From Neodontobutis hainanensis (lineage: Eukaryota; Chordata; Actinopteri; Gobiiformes; Odontobutidae), in assembly GCA_024349245.1 (NCBI GenBank), contig JALDNG010000006.1:671501-735500 (forward strand): 64,000 nt of DNA, given 5' to 3'. Of this stretch, positions 41,526 through 54,100 are shown one piece after another. Made by a program: the position numbers and the translations under genes. Every line of letters begins with the position of its first letter. Position 1 is the first letter of the stretch. The notes beneath the pieces were generated by a model. It was given only the letters and a program-made list of their open reading frames with translations, had not been told where the DNA came from and did not search any database.

Positions 41526-41546
41526 TTCAGCACCAAGGACAGGGAC
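41526..41546 (+). promoter_or_regulatory. RE1/NRSE-like element (REST binding motif)
   Basis: TTCAGCACCAAGGACAG followed by GGAC matches the canonical 21-bp RE1 consensus (left half TTCAGCACC, right half GGACAG) at nearly every position with normal half-site spacing. It lies about 0.8 kb inside the putative first intron of slc7a14, a neural gene. Binding is inference. Confidence 0.55.
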
Positions 41547-42339
41547 AGCACGTCATCAACTAAGAATAAAAGGTGGGAATTACAAATAAAAGGAAAAAGC
41601 GCATGGACAAGACCTTATGGCAGATCGAGTGAGCAAAGAGCCAGATCGGACCATGTCATTAGGGATTAGCCCAGATCCGCCGCTTGAGGCTTTCAATGTC
41701 TGAGTGCTCTTGTCCTCACAGAGACACACAAATAGTCCTCCATCAGCTCAGTATGATATCTAATAGATGGACAAACAGAAGAAAAAGACTCATTGTGTTT
41801 CTTTTGAAAGCAGTAATGGCTGTATTTCATGACCATAGGGTCATTGAATCAAGTCACTGTGGTGATTTGGCTTTGCTGTTCTCATCCATTAGGCAGACAG
41901 AGAAGAATTTGAAATAGTCTTTTGATATCAAGCGCACATCCCTGTCAATTTAGTAACGACCCTAAACCAGAGTAGTTTTCTTTATGTTGTATAATGGGAC
42001 CTAGGGCTATAGGTGCTCTGATTTCAAATCAGTATCACAATAATAACATCATTTACTTTCAAGGTTGATATAAACTTTATACAATATGTGTTTTTTCATT
42101 AACTGCACAGGTTGATTTAGACTGTCACTGCAAAACCTGTGAGTTGCTCAGTCACAATATTATCAAAAAATCAAAAAATAATAAAAATACAGGTAATACA
42201 TGACATCAATAAAAGAGTATCTAGGTGACTGGTCAGCAGAGGTATACTGCATTATAACAGCATTAACAGAGTTTTAAAAATAGATGCACGCCGTTGGGTA
42301 CAATAGGTACAGTAGGTGCAGTAGGTAAATATGGTCTCA

Positions 42340-42900
42340 CCTGCCAAACAGCTTAATGATACGTCCCACCTGTCTCGCTGTGCACTTACTGCAACGATAG
42401 TCCCGAGGGACTACACAGCCTGCACCCGCCCAAAACTCTGTCTTTGCTTTTGTCTCTTCTTCCGCTCTCACGCCCTTACCCAAATTAAAACTAAACCCAA
42501 AAACCGTATCCACACATTGGCACCACCTTAAAGCGAACAAACCGTATCATACGCCATCGCGAGGACAAGAGGTAAACGCACAAAGGAAGACAAACGGGCG
42601 GAGTAGATGAGAAGTAAGTGAAAGAGAAAGGCGAAAGGAGTTGTACCAAATGAAAGGGACAAGTGGAAGGAAGGGGAAAGCGTAAAAAATGGCACTCACA
42701 GGGAAACGGTGGGATTATAAGTGTCCCATGTCGGACGCTGCAGTCGGTCATCGCCAGCATCAGCAGCAGCATCTCAGGGCAGCGTGTGCACCAGCGCAAA
42801 GAAGGAGGGAGGGGCTGGTGATGCAAAAGCGTTAAATCATTGTAGGACGCTGCATGACACGTGACCAACGGCGCACTAGATTCTTTTTTTCCGGGTTTGC
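42340..42900 (-). promoter_or_regulatory. slc7a14: Probable CpG-rich promoter and non-coding first exon of slc7a14
   Basis: CpG dinucleotides are clearly denser here than in the AT-rich flanks. The stretch has a GC box (GGGCGGG on the - strand, 42425-42431) and an E-box of CLEAR type (GTCACGTG on the - strand, 42858-42865). Two good splice donors read on the - strand: CAG|GTGAGA with the exon ending at 42341, and CCCT|GTGAGT with the exon ending at 42700. The next coding exon on this strand is slc7a14, whose ATG is preceded by a plausible acceptor (CTAG, exon from about 35261). The intron would span about 7 kb. The link to slc7a14 is inference; a separate non-coding transcript is the alternative. 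Confidence 0.45.
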
Positions 42901-44591
42901 TTCCTGGTCGTACCTCCAGCTGCTACAGAGACAGGACCGGGACAAGAAGGTGTCACTGATGAGGCCAATAATGATGATGAGGTGAAGACTGCTAAGACAA
43001 GGCCGAGACCTAAATTGACAATGTTGCCCAGCCAAGATCAGTGCAGGATCCATAGGAAGAGATATCAACACACACCTACTGAATCCTCTTTTATCTCTTT
43101 TTATTATTAATCTTTATTTGAACATAAAACGTCAGCATTCCATCATTTTAGGACATTTCTTCAATTTGCAAATATTTCTGAATCAATTAGAAGAAGATTA
43201 TTAATGTTACGTTCTTCCATTTTCCTGACATGTTTTCCCCATTGCCAGTTGACTTAAGCTCATATAATATGTAAGTCATTATAATTTTTCCATGTGTTTT
43301 TATTAATTTATTTATAGAAAAGGATTAGGCAAAATATATACACCAGGAAAATGATCCACTATTAGAAAAACTAGGAAAACAAAAACACTACGCCACAATG
43401 TTCATTATTTTTGCAACAGCTCCTATCACCTCACACCTAGCGAAGTCGGGATAGATATTTGATTTGATTTTATATAGATACCATCATCCCAGCAGGATCT
43501 TAATGGTTAAGTGCTTTGTTGTTCACTTAACAATTGCTCTGTAATTGCTTCACAGTAAAAAAAACTGTCAATATGTTGTGAAACTGTCACAGAAAGAAAG
43601 ATGCGCCAACAAATCACAGTTTGAATCAGAACCATGTGTATAGGTCACAAACAAAAGGTCTGGGCCAAGAGAAGTGTCAGTGTAAAAAGCCTGACATTTT
43701 CTTAGATGTGACATTTTGCTCAGAAGCAGTGTCTTCGACCAACACAGCCCTATTATCTCCAAGTTGATAAAGATGTAAAGTATCTGATCATGTACATTTA
43801 GTTCTGCTCATATACTGTATATTCAGGTCTGATCATTGCCATAGACCTTTTTCTTGTTGTGTGTGTGCTGTGATTGGCCCAGGGCTACACATTCAAACCC
43901 GGACCCATAACTGTTAAAAGAAAAACAAACCGAGGACACTCTGCTTAATATTTGTGAAGAAATTGTTAATATTTTATAATAAGCTTGACTGAAAAAGTTT
44001 TATAAAAGCGCATACGCTATTTGATTAGACAGGACTTTGAAAACGACTGCTGCTGTTATAGCTCTCTCAGCCCGTACTCGCCTCTCTTCCTCCACTGTTA
44101 AATGTCAGCTTCCCTGCAGCACAGTCAGAGATGATTCACAGTCACTTAGCCCTAAGCAGAGAGACAGCTGTGAGACCTGCGTGCCACTACCCATAATTCA
44201 ACATTGTTAGAGGAGGTCATTGGGCTATGGGGCAGGAGTGACCCTTCTGCCGTCTGACAGATTTGTACCTAAGGGTTTGGACAGACACTACTTCCTAAAT
44301 TAAAGGAAACCATTAGAACAAATGCATTGCCAGTGTTGAGATGCACTGAAAGAGTTACATGCTGCCACTATTCCTCCTCTAAGTGTGAATCTAATTGAGT
44401 ATTGAATATCACATCCCCCAGTCTGTGACTAATCTGCCTGCTCATATCTCACTTTAATGAATGTGGTATATTTAAACACTATGAAAACTCTATATCCAGC
44501 TCGATAGTCTCTCCTCCATCGCTGCCTCTGTTCCACTCCGACAGCCATGTATTATTCAGCAGCGTATGTATTATACACCTTGCTCTGTCAC

Positions 44592-44621
44592 TCAGTGCTG
44601 TACTGACTAATACAGCACTGA
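44592..44621. repeat. Inverted repeat, 11-bp stem with 8-bp loop
   Basis: TCAGTGCTGTA (44592-44602) is the exact reverse complement of TACAGCACTGA (44611-44621). Confidence 0.85.
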
Positions 44622-44670
44622 ATGGGGGAACTCTTTTGATAAATATGTGGTTCAGGAATGAGGTCCAATG

Positions 44671-44732
44671 AAATAATGACACAATAATAAACATATATAC
44701 ATAAATAATGACACAATAATAAACATATATAC
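44671..44732 (+). repeat. Perfect 30-bp tandem duplication (period 32)
   Basis: 44671-44700 and 44703-44732 are identical over all 30 bases, separated by AT. The lack of any difference points to a recent duplication or an assembly artefact. Confidence 0.9.
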
Positions 44733-46633
44733 TGGCCTACAAAGCTATTTCCAAATGGCAATGGTTAAACAACTAAAGCAAACTGTATGTCATTGTTCTT
44801 GCGTCCTCATTACTGCTGGGAATCATAATCTATTGTATTCTTGTTTGATTGAAGTTTTATTTTCTTTATTCTCTTCTAACTTGCATTGAAATGTAATAAG
44901 GAATTTGAAGTAGTGGTAAAGACATGGCAGACGATACCGCCCTGTTTATATAAAAAAACAAAACATAACGTAGCCATACCCAGCTGCATACACAGATCAC
45001 AAGATACTACATTATGTAACTCTTATACTCACTGAACACAGCTCTCCACAGATCTGATATGTAAGAAATATATAAGACAAGTACACATAAACTGTAACTT
45101 TAGCTCCTTTCTTTAACAAGTTACGATCTGACAGGCCCTTTTGATGATTGGCAGTGCAACGAGCCTTGTTTCTATATTCTCTTTGAGCCACAAATGGGTC
45201 TAATCTTGTTTAGAAGTTGACCACAGGTGTTCAATGCTCATTGGGTCATTAGCAGCACCCTCCAATGGTGCTTAGCCTCAGCAGCTGCACACCCATAGGC
45301 ACACAAAGGAGGTCCATTAAACACTTTCTGCATCTCAACGGGACCAGACAAGCAAATATGTAAAGCCTATTAGTGTGGCTCTGCTTGTTTTTGATGTATT
45401 GACTCGCCTGTTCTATCTCTTTTGATTTGTGTGCGTCTCAAATTTTTAAGGGGTGATTACCAGCATACTGTGTCTCCATCTAAAGAGCGAGAAAGCTAGC
45501 GGCATTTATGCATTTCAGGCTGACAAATGTTTCCCCATATGGCCAGAAATCAGCTAAGAGGCAACTGGTGAAATGAGGAAGTGACAGGGAAATAAAACTC
45601 ACAGTTTAAAAGACAATGTGACTAGAAAAAAAGAACACCCAAAAATCTTAGAGAAATAATTGCATGTGTAGGATGTGCCTATGTTTTCCAGCGGTCATAT
45701 TGAAATACATCACTGACCCATATAAATTATATCCAGACTATACTTCTTGAAAATAAAAACACAAAAAAAACACAAGAATAGAATTTCCTTTGCATTCCTT
45801 TTTCTTGCAGTTTCAGTCCTCACAGTTCCTCTTCTTCATCATACCTCGTGTCTCTCTCACTGACACTATCAGCAGCACATCTCCCACATCAAAATATCTT
45901 GGATCTATTCTCAAAATCTAGTTCAGCTTCAAATCCAACTGTATGTGAGCCTGTCGAGTGAGAACCGTGTAGCTTGTGCAGCAGCTCTTCCTCAGATTGT
46001 AATGTTGGCCAAGTGGTCGTTAAATTGTGCGTGAGAGGTTAAATTTATTCAAAATGCTTTCACAATTACACAATAATCTGTGTTATCAAGTACATCTGAC
46101 AAGCACTACCTCGATGGTAACAGTAGAAACTGTACCCATGGTTTGTATTTGCATTTTGAATACTCTATAGAAATTAACATTTAAATTATTTTATTTTTTT
46201 GTACGGCCTCCTCAGAGCCATTATCTCAACATCATTGAGTCTGTCAGGGTCTGATGTGAAATGATTTGAAGAGCCTACATCCACACAAGAGCTGTAGTTA
46301 TAAACCAACAGGTTGAGTTCTTTCATAAAAAGTGTACCTAGAACCTGTCTAAAACTTTATATGTCACAAACAGAATTGTATTTGTGGTTTGATACGAGCA
46401 TGTACCCCACTATAGTAGCTTGTCTTATTTTCACTTATTTGTAAAAACTGCACTTCTTTTAGTAATAAGTTATAGAAGACTGTGTCACTAAATGGGAAAA
46501 TAGCATTCTTTAGCTCCAATATGTGTGTCTTTCTGCTTTATTTCTTGTGAGTTTATTCAGTAGTTACTCATTGCTACTGCATGCTGACATGAGGAAATTG
46601 AAAATACTTAAAATTAAAAGAATGGCAGCATAT

Positions 46634-46649
46634 TGTCAGTGCACTGACA
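46634..46649. repeat. 16-bp perfect palindrome
   Basis: TGTCAGTGCACTGACA equals its own reverse complement. It could be a dimeric factor site or chance. Confidence 0.8.
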
Positions 46650-47394
46650 CACCTCAGCCCATTCACACACTCATGTCCGTCACCATAGCAACAGCAGCAG
46701 GAGGGAGGGGTTGTGATCTGCCTTATGAAAATACACAGCTTCTGCCCTCCCTTTTCTTGTCTTTATTACCTCCGTATCAATATTTCCTTCGCAGACGACT
46801 TCCAGTTGCCACGTTGCCATGTTTGACCTCACAGTTCAGTCTATTAGTGCTCATCCCTTTGTGCAGCGTCTGCTGTCTCATCTTATTTTCAGATTGTTGA
46901 GATAAAGATAGAAGCTGTTTGCCCGTTAATGAAATCCACCCAAGGCCAGCTGTGACTCATTCACTGTTTACCATTCACCCTTGCTGACGACAGTAGCCTC
47001 TCCTTCGTGGCACATGCACTTTCTGCAAAATAATTACAGGGATTATAATTAGATTGTCATTCATTGTTTCAGGAAACTTAAATGGGCAAGTCAGAATTTT
47101 CACAATAGCTCTTTTTTTAATAATATATTTTCATTAAAGTTTTTAAATGCTTAGTCATGCAACTGGTCTTTTCTGTCTTCTCTCCGGGTACTCCGACTAC
47201 CTCACACCACTTTTTCTTTTCTCTCTTTTTTGTAGAAGTTCAATATAGTATACATTTTTCGGTCGATTCTTAAAAAAAAATAGAGATTGAGCAAATATTT
47301 CAATTTAAAGCATAACTATTTTTCAAGAAAGGTAAGTAACATGGCCTTGAGGTTACACACTTATAGTGTTTCTTCAAGTTGATTCATTCTATTG

Positions 47395-47560
47395 AGTCGG
47401 TAAAGGTTCTCAGTCATCCGGGTCGTCCTGAAGAAAAGGATGCAAGGTTAATTCTATTGAGCCAAAAGATGTGGTGGGCTTTATTTATCCAGGTTTTAGG
47501 AGCCACTCTATTTGACCACCTCCACGGAAACACAATGCTGAGAAGACTTTTGTATTCACA
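47395..47560 (-). mobile_element. Retroelement tail, copy 2, opposite strand
   Basis: On the - strand it reads CTTCAGGACGACCCGGATGA then CTGAGAACCTT, matching 1070-1090 with few changes. Upstream it has weaker similarity (TTAACCTT just before). It is a second, older or differently truncated copy of the element at 985-1110. Confidence 0.45.
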
Positions 47561-48186
47561 ATAAATTATATAAGTAACACAGAGTGGGAGTGGAAATAGT
47601 GGGCTGTTGATGTAACCATAAAAAATGATCTTGTATTTACTGTAACTGTACTGTCTTCTCTCTGTTTGCTCTTTTCCCATTCTGATTTGGTCTAAACATT
47701 GATCATTAGAATGGCCCATTAGATTTGTTACACACGTCATCATTTTTTTTTTGTTTTTTTTTATGGATTGACATCTACTTGAAGAGGGCTTTTACCAACT
47801 TCCACCCCCAGCCAGGTGCAGTGCAGGAAGCAAGACAAACAAAGCCACTGTCCTGTGGAGCACCTTTTTTCGATTTCACTTTTACCTTTCCTGGAGAAAT
47901 CATTCTATTTCTTTATCGCTTTCTAATGGTTTTAAGCTGTGCCTTGTCACTTGTTTGGACTCTCAGTGAAGATAGATGCCCATTATGGGGCTGTGAGGCC
48001 AGGCAGGATTTAATACACAACAAAGTAAAAGTGGTAAAAATACTGGAAATTAATTATGAATAAATGAAGCTGCAGTTGGTGGCATGTAACTAGAAAGGAT
48101 AATAAGGGCTGTCATAACAAAGAATATGAGACTAAACTTGATTACAGGGTGTTTTGTTCAGGTAAGGTTCAGGGTGACTTGAACCT

Positions 48187-48212
48187 TATTTAGAATATTT
48201 AGAATATTTAGA
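48187..48212 (+). repeat. Short 9-bp tandem repeat
   Basis: Nearly three units of TTTAGAATA in a row in AT-rich DNA. Confidence 0.75.
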
Positions 48213-49078
48213 ATGAAAACATTTTAGAGTTTTAAAAATATGCTATTATTTTAAAGAAATAAAAAGCACAATAAAAAGTAATCTGTACTGTTTCTCTGTT
48301 GCCTATCTACATCTTGCATGTTTTAGTTTCTAACACAGTAGTTTGTGCTTTTGTGCAAGTGTTCCTCACCTTTATTTTAAATTCATCAGATGCCCTTTTC
48401 CTTTGGCTTTGCAATTTTAATCAGGGCTGCAAAGTCCCAAAGATTGATATAGACAGGGAAAAATAATGTTTATGGTTTTGTGTATAAAAAAGACAGTCAG
48501 AAAAATATAAAGCAACAGTTAATCAGTCACTCTTGAAACATAAACACTATGCTCCATAATGCAGGTCAGTATGAGCATATCAAACATCATACTATAATGA
48601 CACCATATAATGCATTATTAAAAAGTAAATTTACTCTTTATTCAATTATTATATACCACTAAACCCTAATCAAAGTGTTTCTCTTTTTTACATAAAACAC
48701 TCTAACTGCTGGAAGCCCTCGGGAATTAAAAAGAAAACTTAATACTATCCAAAAACTGCACCCTGAGCCTGAAAAAGCCACACATCCTACGTTTTAGCTG
48801 TAAACACAAGAAATAACAAATCTTCTCTGTGGCTGGATTGTTTGCAGCGATACATAACAAAACAAATGAATGCTGTAGTATTGCCAATGAGAACACTAGT
48901 CAGTCTAATCTAATAAATTAGTGAATCTGAGCGTTTCATTGGATTATATGGGAGGAAATGATTAACATATTGGGACATGGGGTCAAATGACAGAAGCAGA
49001 GCACAGGAAATGTCTCTTTTCCTTTACTGCTGCTACAAACAATTGTGTGTGCATGTGCAATGTATTGATAGTGACGCT

Positions 49079-49100
49079 TGTGTGTGTGTGTGTGTGTGTG
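49079..49100 (+). repeat. (TG)11 microsatellite
   Basis: Perfect dinucleotide run of 22 bases. Confidence 0.95.
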
Positions 49101-51165
49101 AGTCATAGGTCTCTTTCTGAAGAATAAAAACACCCCAGGCTGAAGGCAGATCAAATCAGTCCTCAAATGTGCTCCATCTAAACCAAAACCAGATGCCAAG
49201 GATCAGCTTACAATGATTGAGACATTGCTTGGACTTGAGCGTGTTTGTCCAGTCATATGTGTAACTCCCTGTTCTGGCACAAAAGATGCTGTTTTTGGAT
49301 TATACTTAAAATATATTTTTCTTCCTCAAAAGAAGTTGTGGAAATAAATTTTAAAAACAAAAACACTAGCATTCTTTTTTAGAAAAATAATCACAGTTGA
49401 ATTTTCATCCGGTGCTCTATGTGTATATTAAGTGTGCACTTTGCAATATCCACATACTGTACGTTCCCAGTTTAAACACCCAAAGTCCGGGAATAAAGAC
49501 AAAAATATTGGTGTGCAAGATAAGAGTATCCCACTTCAGGAATATCTGTGGTGAATACCTCTCTTTAAAGTGCCTTATGAAGTTCAATTCAAACCAATTA
49601 CTGCTGCTAAGTCAACCATTGAAGGAAAACAAAGCCTGTTGAGAACATCCACTGGGATGTCATGTGACCTCTGAGTTGAAAGGTCACATGGACCCAGGAA
49701 TGTATAAAAAGAGAACTAAAAACAGAAGCGGAGGTAGAAAATGAAAAGAAAATGGAGGTGTGAGGGGATGCCCTTGTTTGAACATGTTTGTACAGTGCGC
49801 TGTGTGTGAGTCTGTGAAACTCAATCTGGCTTTTGTTAAAATAACACTTCTATTTCTGATCTTTTGGACAGAGGACTAAGCGGCTCTCTGATATACATCG
49901 TAAAACTGTCGGAGCCAGACTAGCACAACACACTTTCTTCCAACACAACCACACACTCCTCACGTACGCATGTAAGATACAGTGCGCTAGGCCTCTTTTA
50001 AACATATATGTACCATAACGCCGGTCGGGACACCCACAGCTATGACAAAGAATCCGTTTTAAACTAATAATCATGCAATACCTGCCAAGTGGAGATGTTA
50101 TCACTAATGCTGAGTGAGGGATTTCTAAAAGTTACACTCTTCACACAATAGACCATTTTAAAGTCCGGCCTCAGTTGTTTTACTGCTTATTTGGATCATA
50201 AATGTACTGGGCTAAATCATGTTTTTATTAGATTTAAGTGAGAGTTAAGAAGAAGTATATATAGATATGTCTACATGTATGAGAATAACATCAGGCTCAT
50301 ACTAGCTTGGTATCTCAAAAAACTTTTATGTTAATGGTATGTTGGTAAAAGTGAACTTCCTGCACATAAATGTGGTCATTTTGGGACAGTGCTGAATGCA
50401 CACATACCTCCCTACCTCAAAAGTGATTCATCTGTCTGATTATGAAAAAAAAATATTTAATCACTGGAAAGAAATGTTTAGGACAAACAGTATTACTGAG
50501 ATGCAAATGTTAAAAAAAATAGTATATTGTAATTTTTTTTCTCCTTATTATAAACCCACTCATCAAACACAAGAAAAAAGCGAGTATCCGTTCATTCTGC
50601 CACAGCAGGTTGCATAACAGCATCAGTTTTTGCTCACTTCCATGTATTTTCCAGAATTTTCTCCAACACGTGATACAGGCTTTGGGACCGTATGAGTTTT
50701 CAAATCAAAACACAGTTATAGTTAGACTGAGCTTGATGCAGCAGGGCCTGTATGAGACGGCAAGTTTGGAAAGACTGAAGGGATTGTGGAACAGATGGTA
50801 CGGATTTGATAAGCTAAAAGGTTTTGTTTTCATACAGTGAGCCAAACGTTAGCTTAAGTGCAGGGAGAACTGTACAAAGGTGAAACATTTAGGAATAAAG
50901 GGGTAAAAATGAAAGACTGAGAGATGATGATGTGAACATGATTGCCTATAGTTCTGGGATGTAAATATGTGTTCAATGGGGTGGCGTTAGCCTTTGATCA
51001 TGGTGTTGGGGACATGGTAGATAGATGGAGAGTGGGATAACAAAGAAAGACAGTGAGGCCAAAGTAAGCAAGACCACTGGCAGATACTCTGATCTAACAG
51101 ACAGCTCTGCTCGTGTGCACTGTCCTCTCTGTCTGGTCTTCTGTGTACAAGTACTGGGAGTGAAA

Positions 51166-51197
51166 AACATGTTTTGAATTGGAGTTCAAAACATGTT
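51166..51197. repeat. Inverted repeat, 13-bp stem with 6-bp loop
   Basis: AACATGTTTTGAA (51166-51178) is the exact reverse complement of TTCAAAACATGTT (51185-51197). Confidence 0.85.
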
Positions 51198-54100
51198 CAC
51201 ACTGTGCATGCTGAGATTAGCACACACATCCACATATTTAAACTACACTCTAACAATCTGCTCATAAATTATGAAAGTTAGAGTTAAAGTGGTTTGTCAC
51301 TTAATAAAAATAGACTCTATATTCAATAAAATATTCTAATACTTGGCTGTAAATTGTCAAATCATATTAGATGCATCTTTAAATGTCTTTGTGGCTCTTT
51401 TACACTGCACATACATGGCCTTGTCATCTACAGAATTTATGATTTTTAAGTATCTCATGTAGAAATTTCAGCAAAGCTAATAGAAATTGGTTCCATGTTT
51501 GAGCTTCAGTCACATTCTTCTGTCATGACATCATGACATCATATCACTTAATTCAATTACATTTGGTCACAAAAGTCAACCATCAGGACATTCTTTTTTT
51601 TCCAGTTCTCATGAGTGTTCTTCTTCACTCAAAACACTCTTTTGTCATGCTGTGGATGAGTTGATGACATTGTCTATAACATGGTCCTCTCTCACGGTTG
51701 CTCTCAGTTCATTTCACTGGGTTCTTTGTCGGTCCACTATGAGAACTTTTACTGCCAAAGAAGAGGATTGAACAAACAGCTGTTAAAATTTAAAGCTAGT
51801 ATTAGATTTAGTTTTATTTTAAACAATAAATCAATTAAGCTATTTGCTAAATTTGTGTACCTCTTAGAGCTACAATGTTTGCTTAGCCAGTAAATCCTGT
51901 TGTCTGTCTAAAAATAACACGCATTACCAGTTTATACTATAACTGCATTTCTTGCACGTTGTTTTTCATGAAACTACAAATTCTTAAAACACAATTAATA
52001 ATCGGCATAAAATGTTTAACACAACTTTTGCAAAGGACACTAAAGGATGTTTTGTGCCTGTTGGTGATACTGAAGGTGCTTGTCAGTACAGGATTTAGTT
52101 CAACACAGACGAGGAAAAGGGCAGGATTAATTTAATGGTTCAATGATTGATTTCCAATACTGATCAATACCACTTTTCTGTGTGTGTTAGTGCATCATCA
52201 AATGCAATCCCAAGGATCACAAAATGTTTGGATCATAGAAACACTCACCAAACAGACACAATAATGTTGACAATAGGGCAGCTCCCTTTTAAATGCAGAT
52301 TTATGAGGTTCTGTTTCGGCCTGAACCCTCTGGACGCCATGGCAACCAGCTTTGGAAACAATTATTTCAGAGCTGGTCAGACAGTGACTGACCTGACTAT
52401 GGCACTGGCAACCGGCAGGACTACAATGCAGAAACAACGAGAAGCAGAAGACGCCCCTTAACAAACATAAATTCAGAAACTGGCACTGAACCCTCAACCA
52501 TAGACAATAAACTACAACTAAATGTTTCTGGTTTTCTTCATTAGATATTTTAAATGAATTGCATTGTTCCTCAACCACATGTAATTCTGAAAGTAAAGTG
52601 AAAGTAAAATAGTTTGAGACTGATTTGAACAACACAGGAAGACTCCCATGGGAAACACACTCCTCGCCTTGACAGGTGCACCCCAGATGTGAAGAGCTGT
52701 ACACTTACAGGGTGGGTCCAGAGACAGAGGAAAAACAACAGTAGGATGAATAGCAGTTGAGCACTTTCTGTCCAGATTTCCTTTAATATGAATAGTATGT
52801 GTAATAGTTCTGTTCGTTTTCATACATACAGCAGCAACACCTACTGTTTGTAAAGAATACTACATGACCAGCATGTAAGGGGAAAGGGAGACATAACTAT
52901 TTGGAAACCAATGTAATAATTAATGAGAGGCTGAAAATGTCTTGTTTTGAGAGTTATATCACCCACATCCCTCGCTTTTTCACACTCAAACAAGTGGAGG
53001 AGTCACCATCAGGTTAATCCAGCAGCCGTTCCCATAACCCCCTGGGGCTGTGAGCGGTGATCCCGGAGCCCTTTACTTCTGACGAACTCTGTTTTCATAA
53101 CTGCTCCCAGTCCACAAACATGTGCAACCACAGAACACATGTACCACATTATAAACCTGTCCACTCACTGGTGCACATTTAACTACAAGACCCTGTCAGG
53201 GCCTGTGATAGATCACATTGGACATCCTAAACTTGAGCCAGTTCCCAAATTACACTAATAGCCCCTTCATCATGATAAAAAAGAGTTCTAGATTTGTTTT
53301 ATTAAGGTCATCCTATAGATTTATTTTTGCAAGCTCCAAAGAATATGTCCTTTTCAATTGATTTAAAATGCACAGGCCTTGCTACATTGTCTCTAGTATC
53401 AACACTAGTTCACTGCGAAAAGAACACAATACTTTGGTCTTAAATAAAGAGTGATAACAATAATGTTTTAGTGAGAAAACAGTTTTGTTGTAGTAAGGGG
53501 CAGACATAAGCTGATCCATTGTAAAACTTTAACTTGGACAGTGTTGGTGACCCTACTTATATCTCCTCTGAATGTTTGTCTCAGAAAAAAACAATACATT
53601 CTCATGACTTCCTGTTCACTTACACAAACACATATTGCACAAGGTTATTTCTTTCAAAAACCACACTGTGAAACTTTTTTGGTTAATATTATTTTATATT
53701 AAATATTATATTTTGCTAAAGGCACCTGCCTTACATCAACCCCAAATGGCCAATACATTACACTTTAGCAGCTGATAACACACACAAATAGTCACCACTT
53801 TTTTTCACTTTTCAACATTTATCTCTAAAGAATGCACACTCAGCATGGTATGTCCTAATTAGTCATCTCCGTTATATTCAACATATTCCCAATCTGTTCA
53901 AAGGTGAAAGCTGAGGCGGCTGTTTGGAAAATGTCCATGCTACATATTACTCATTGTTGTTTTGCTTCCAAAGAACTAGTCTCATAGTCTCAGTGATAAC
54001 ATGATAAACATAACATAGCAAGTGAGTAAGCTGTTTCGGGAAACAGAGACTTCCAAATACATCAACATAGTCGTCTCTCATATTGGCCTTGAGATGGTGT

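Larger units (their letters stand above)
35262..42340 (-). other. slc7a14: Putative first intron of slc7a14
   Basis: About 7 kb without a recognisable coding exon, containing the V-SINE at 37205-37424 and the RE1-like site at 41526-41546. That it is an intron depends on the candidate first exon near 42340-42700. Confidence 0.4.

Noticed and set aside
52198..52704. 168-codon open frame on the - strand, the longest after slc7a14 exon 7
   Set aside because: No recognisable domain, cysteine-rich low-order sequence, no plausible splice or promoter context; compatible with chance.
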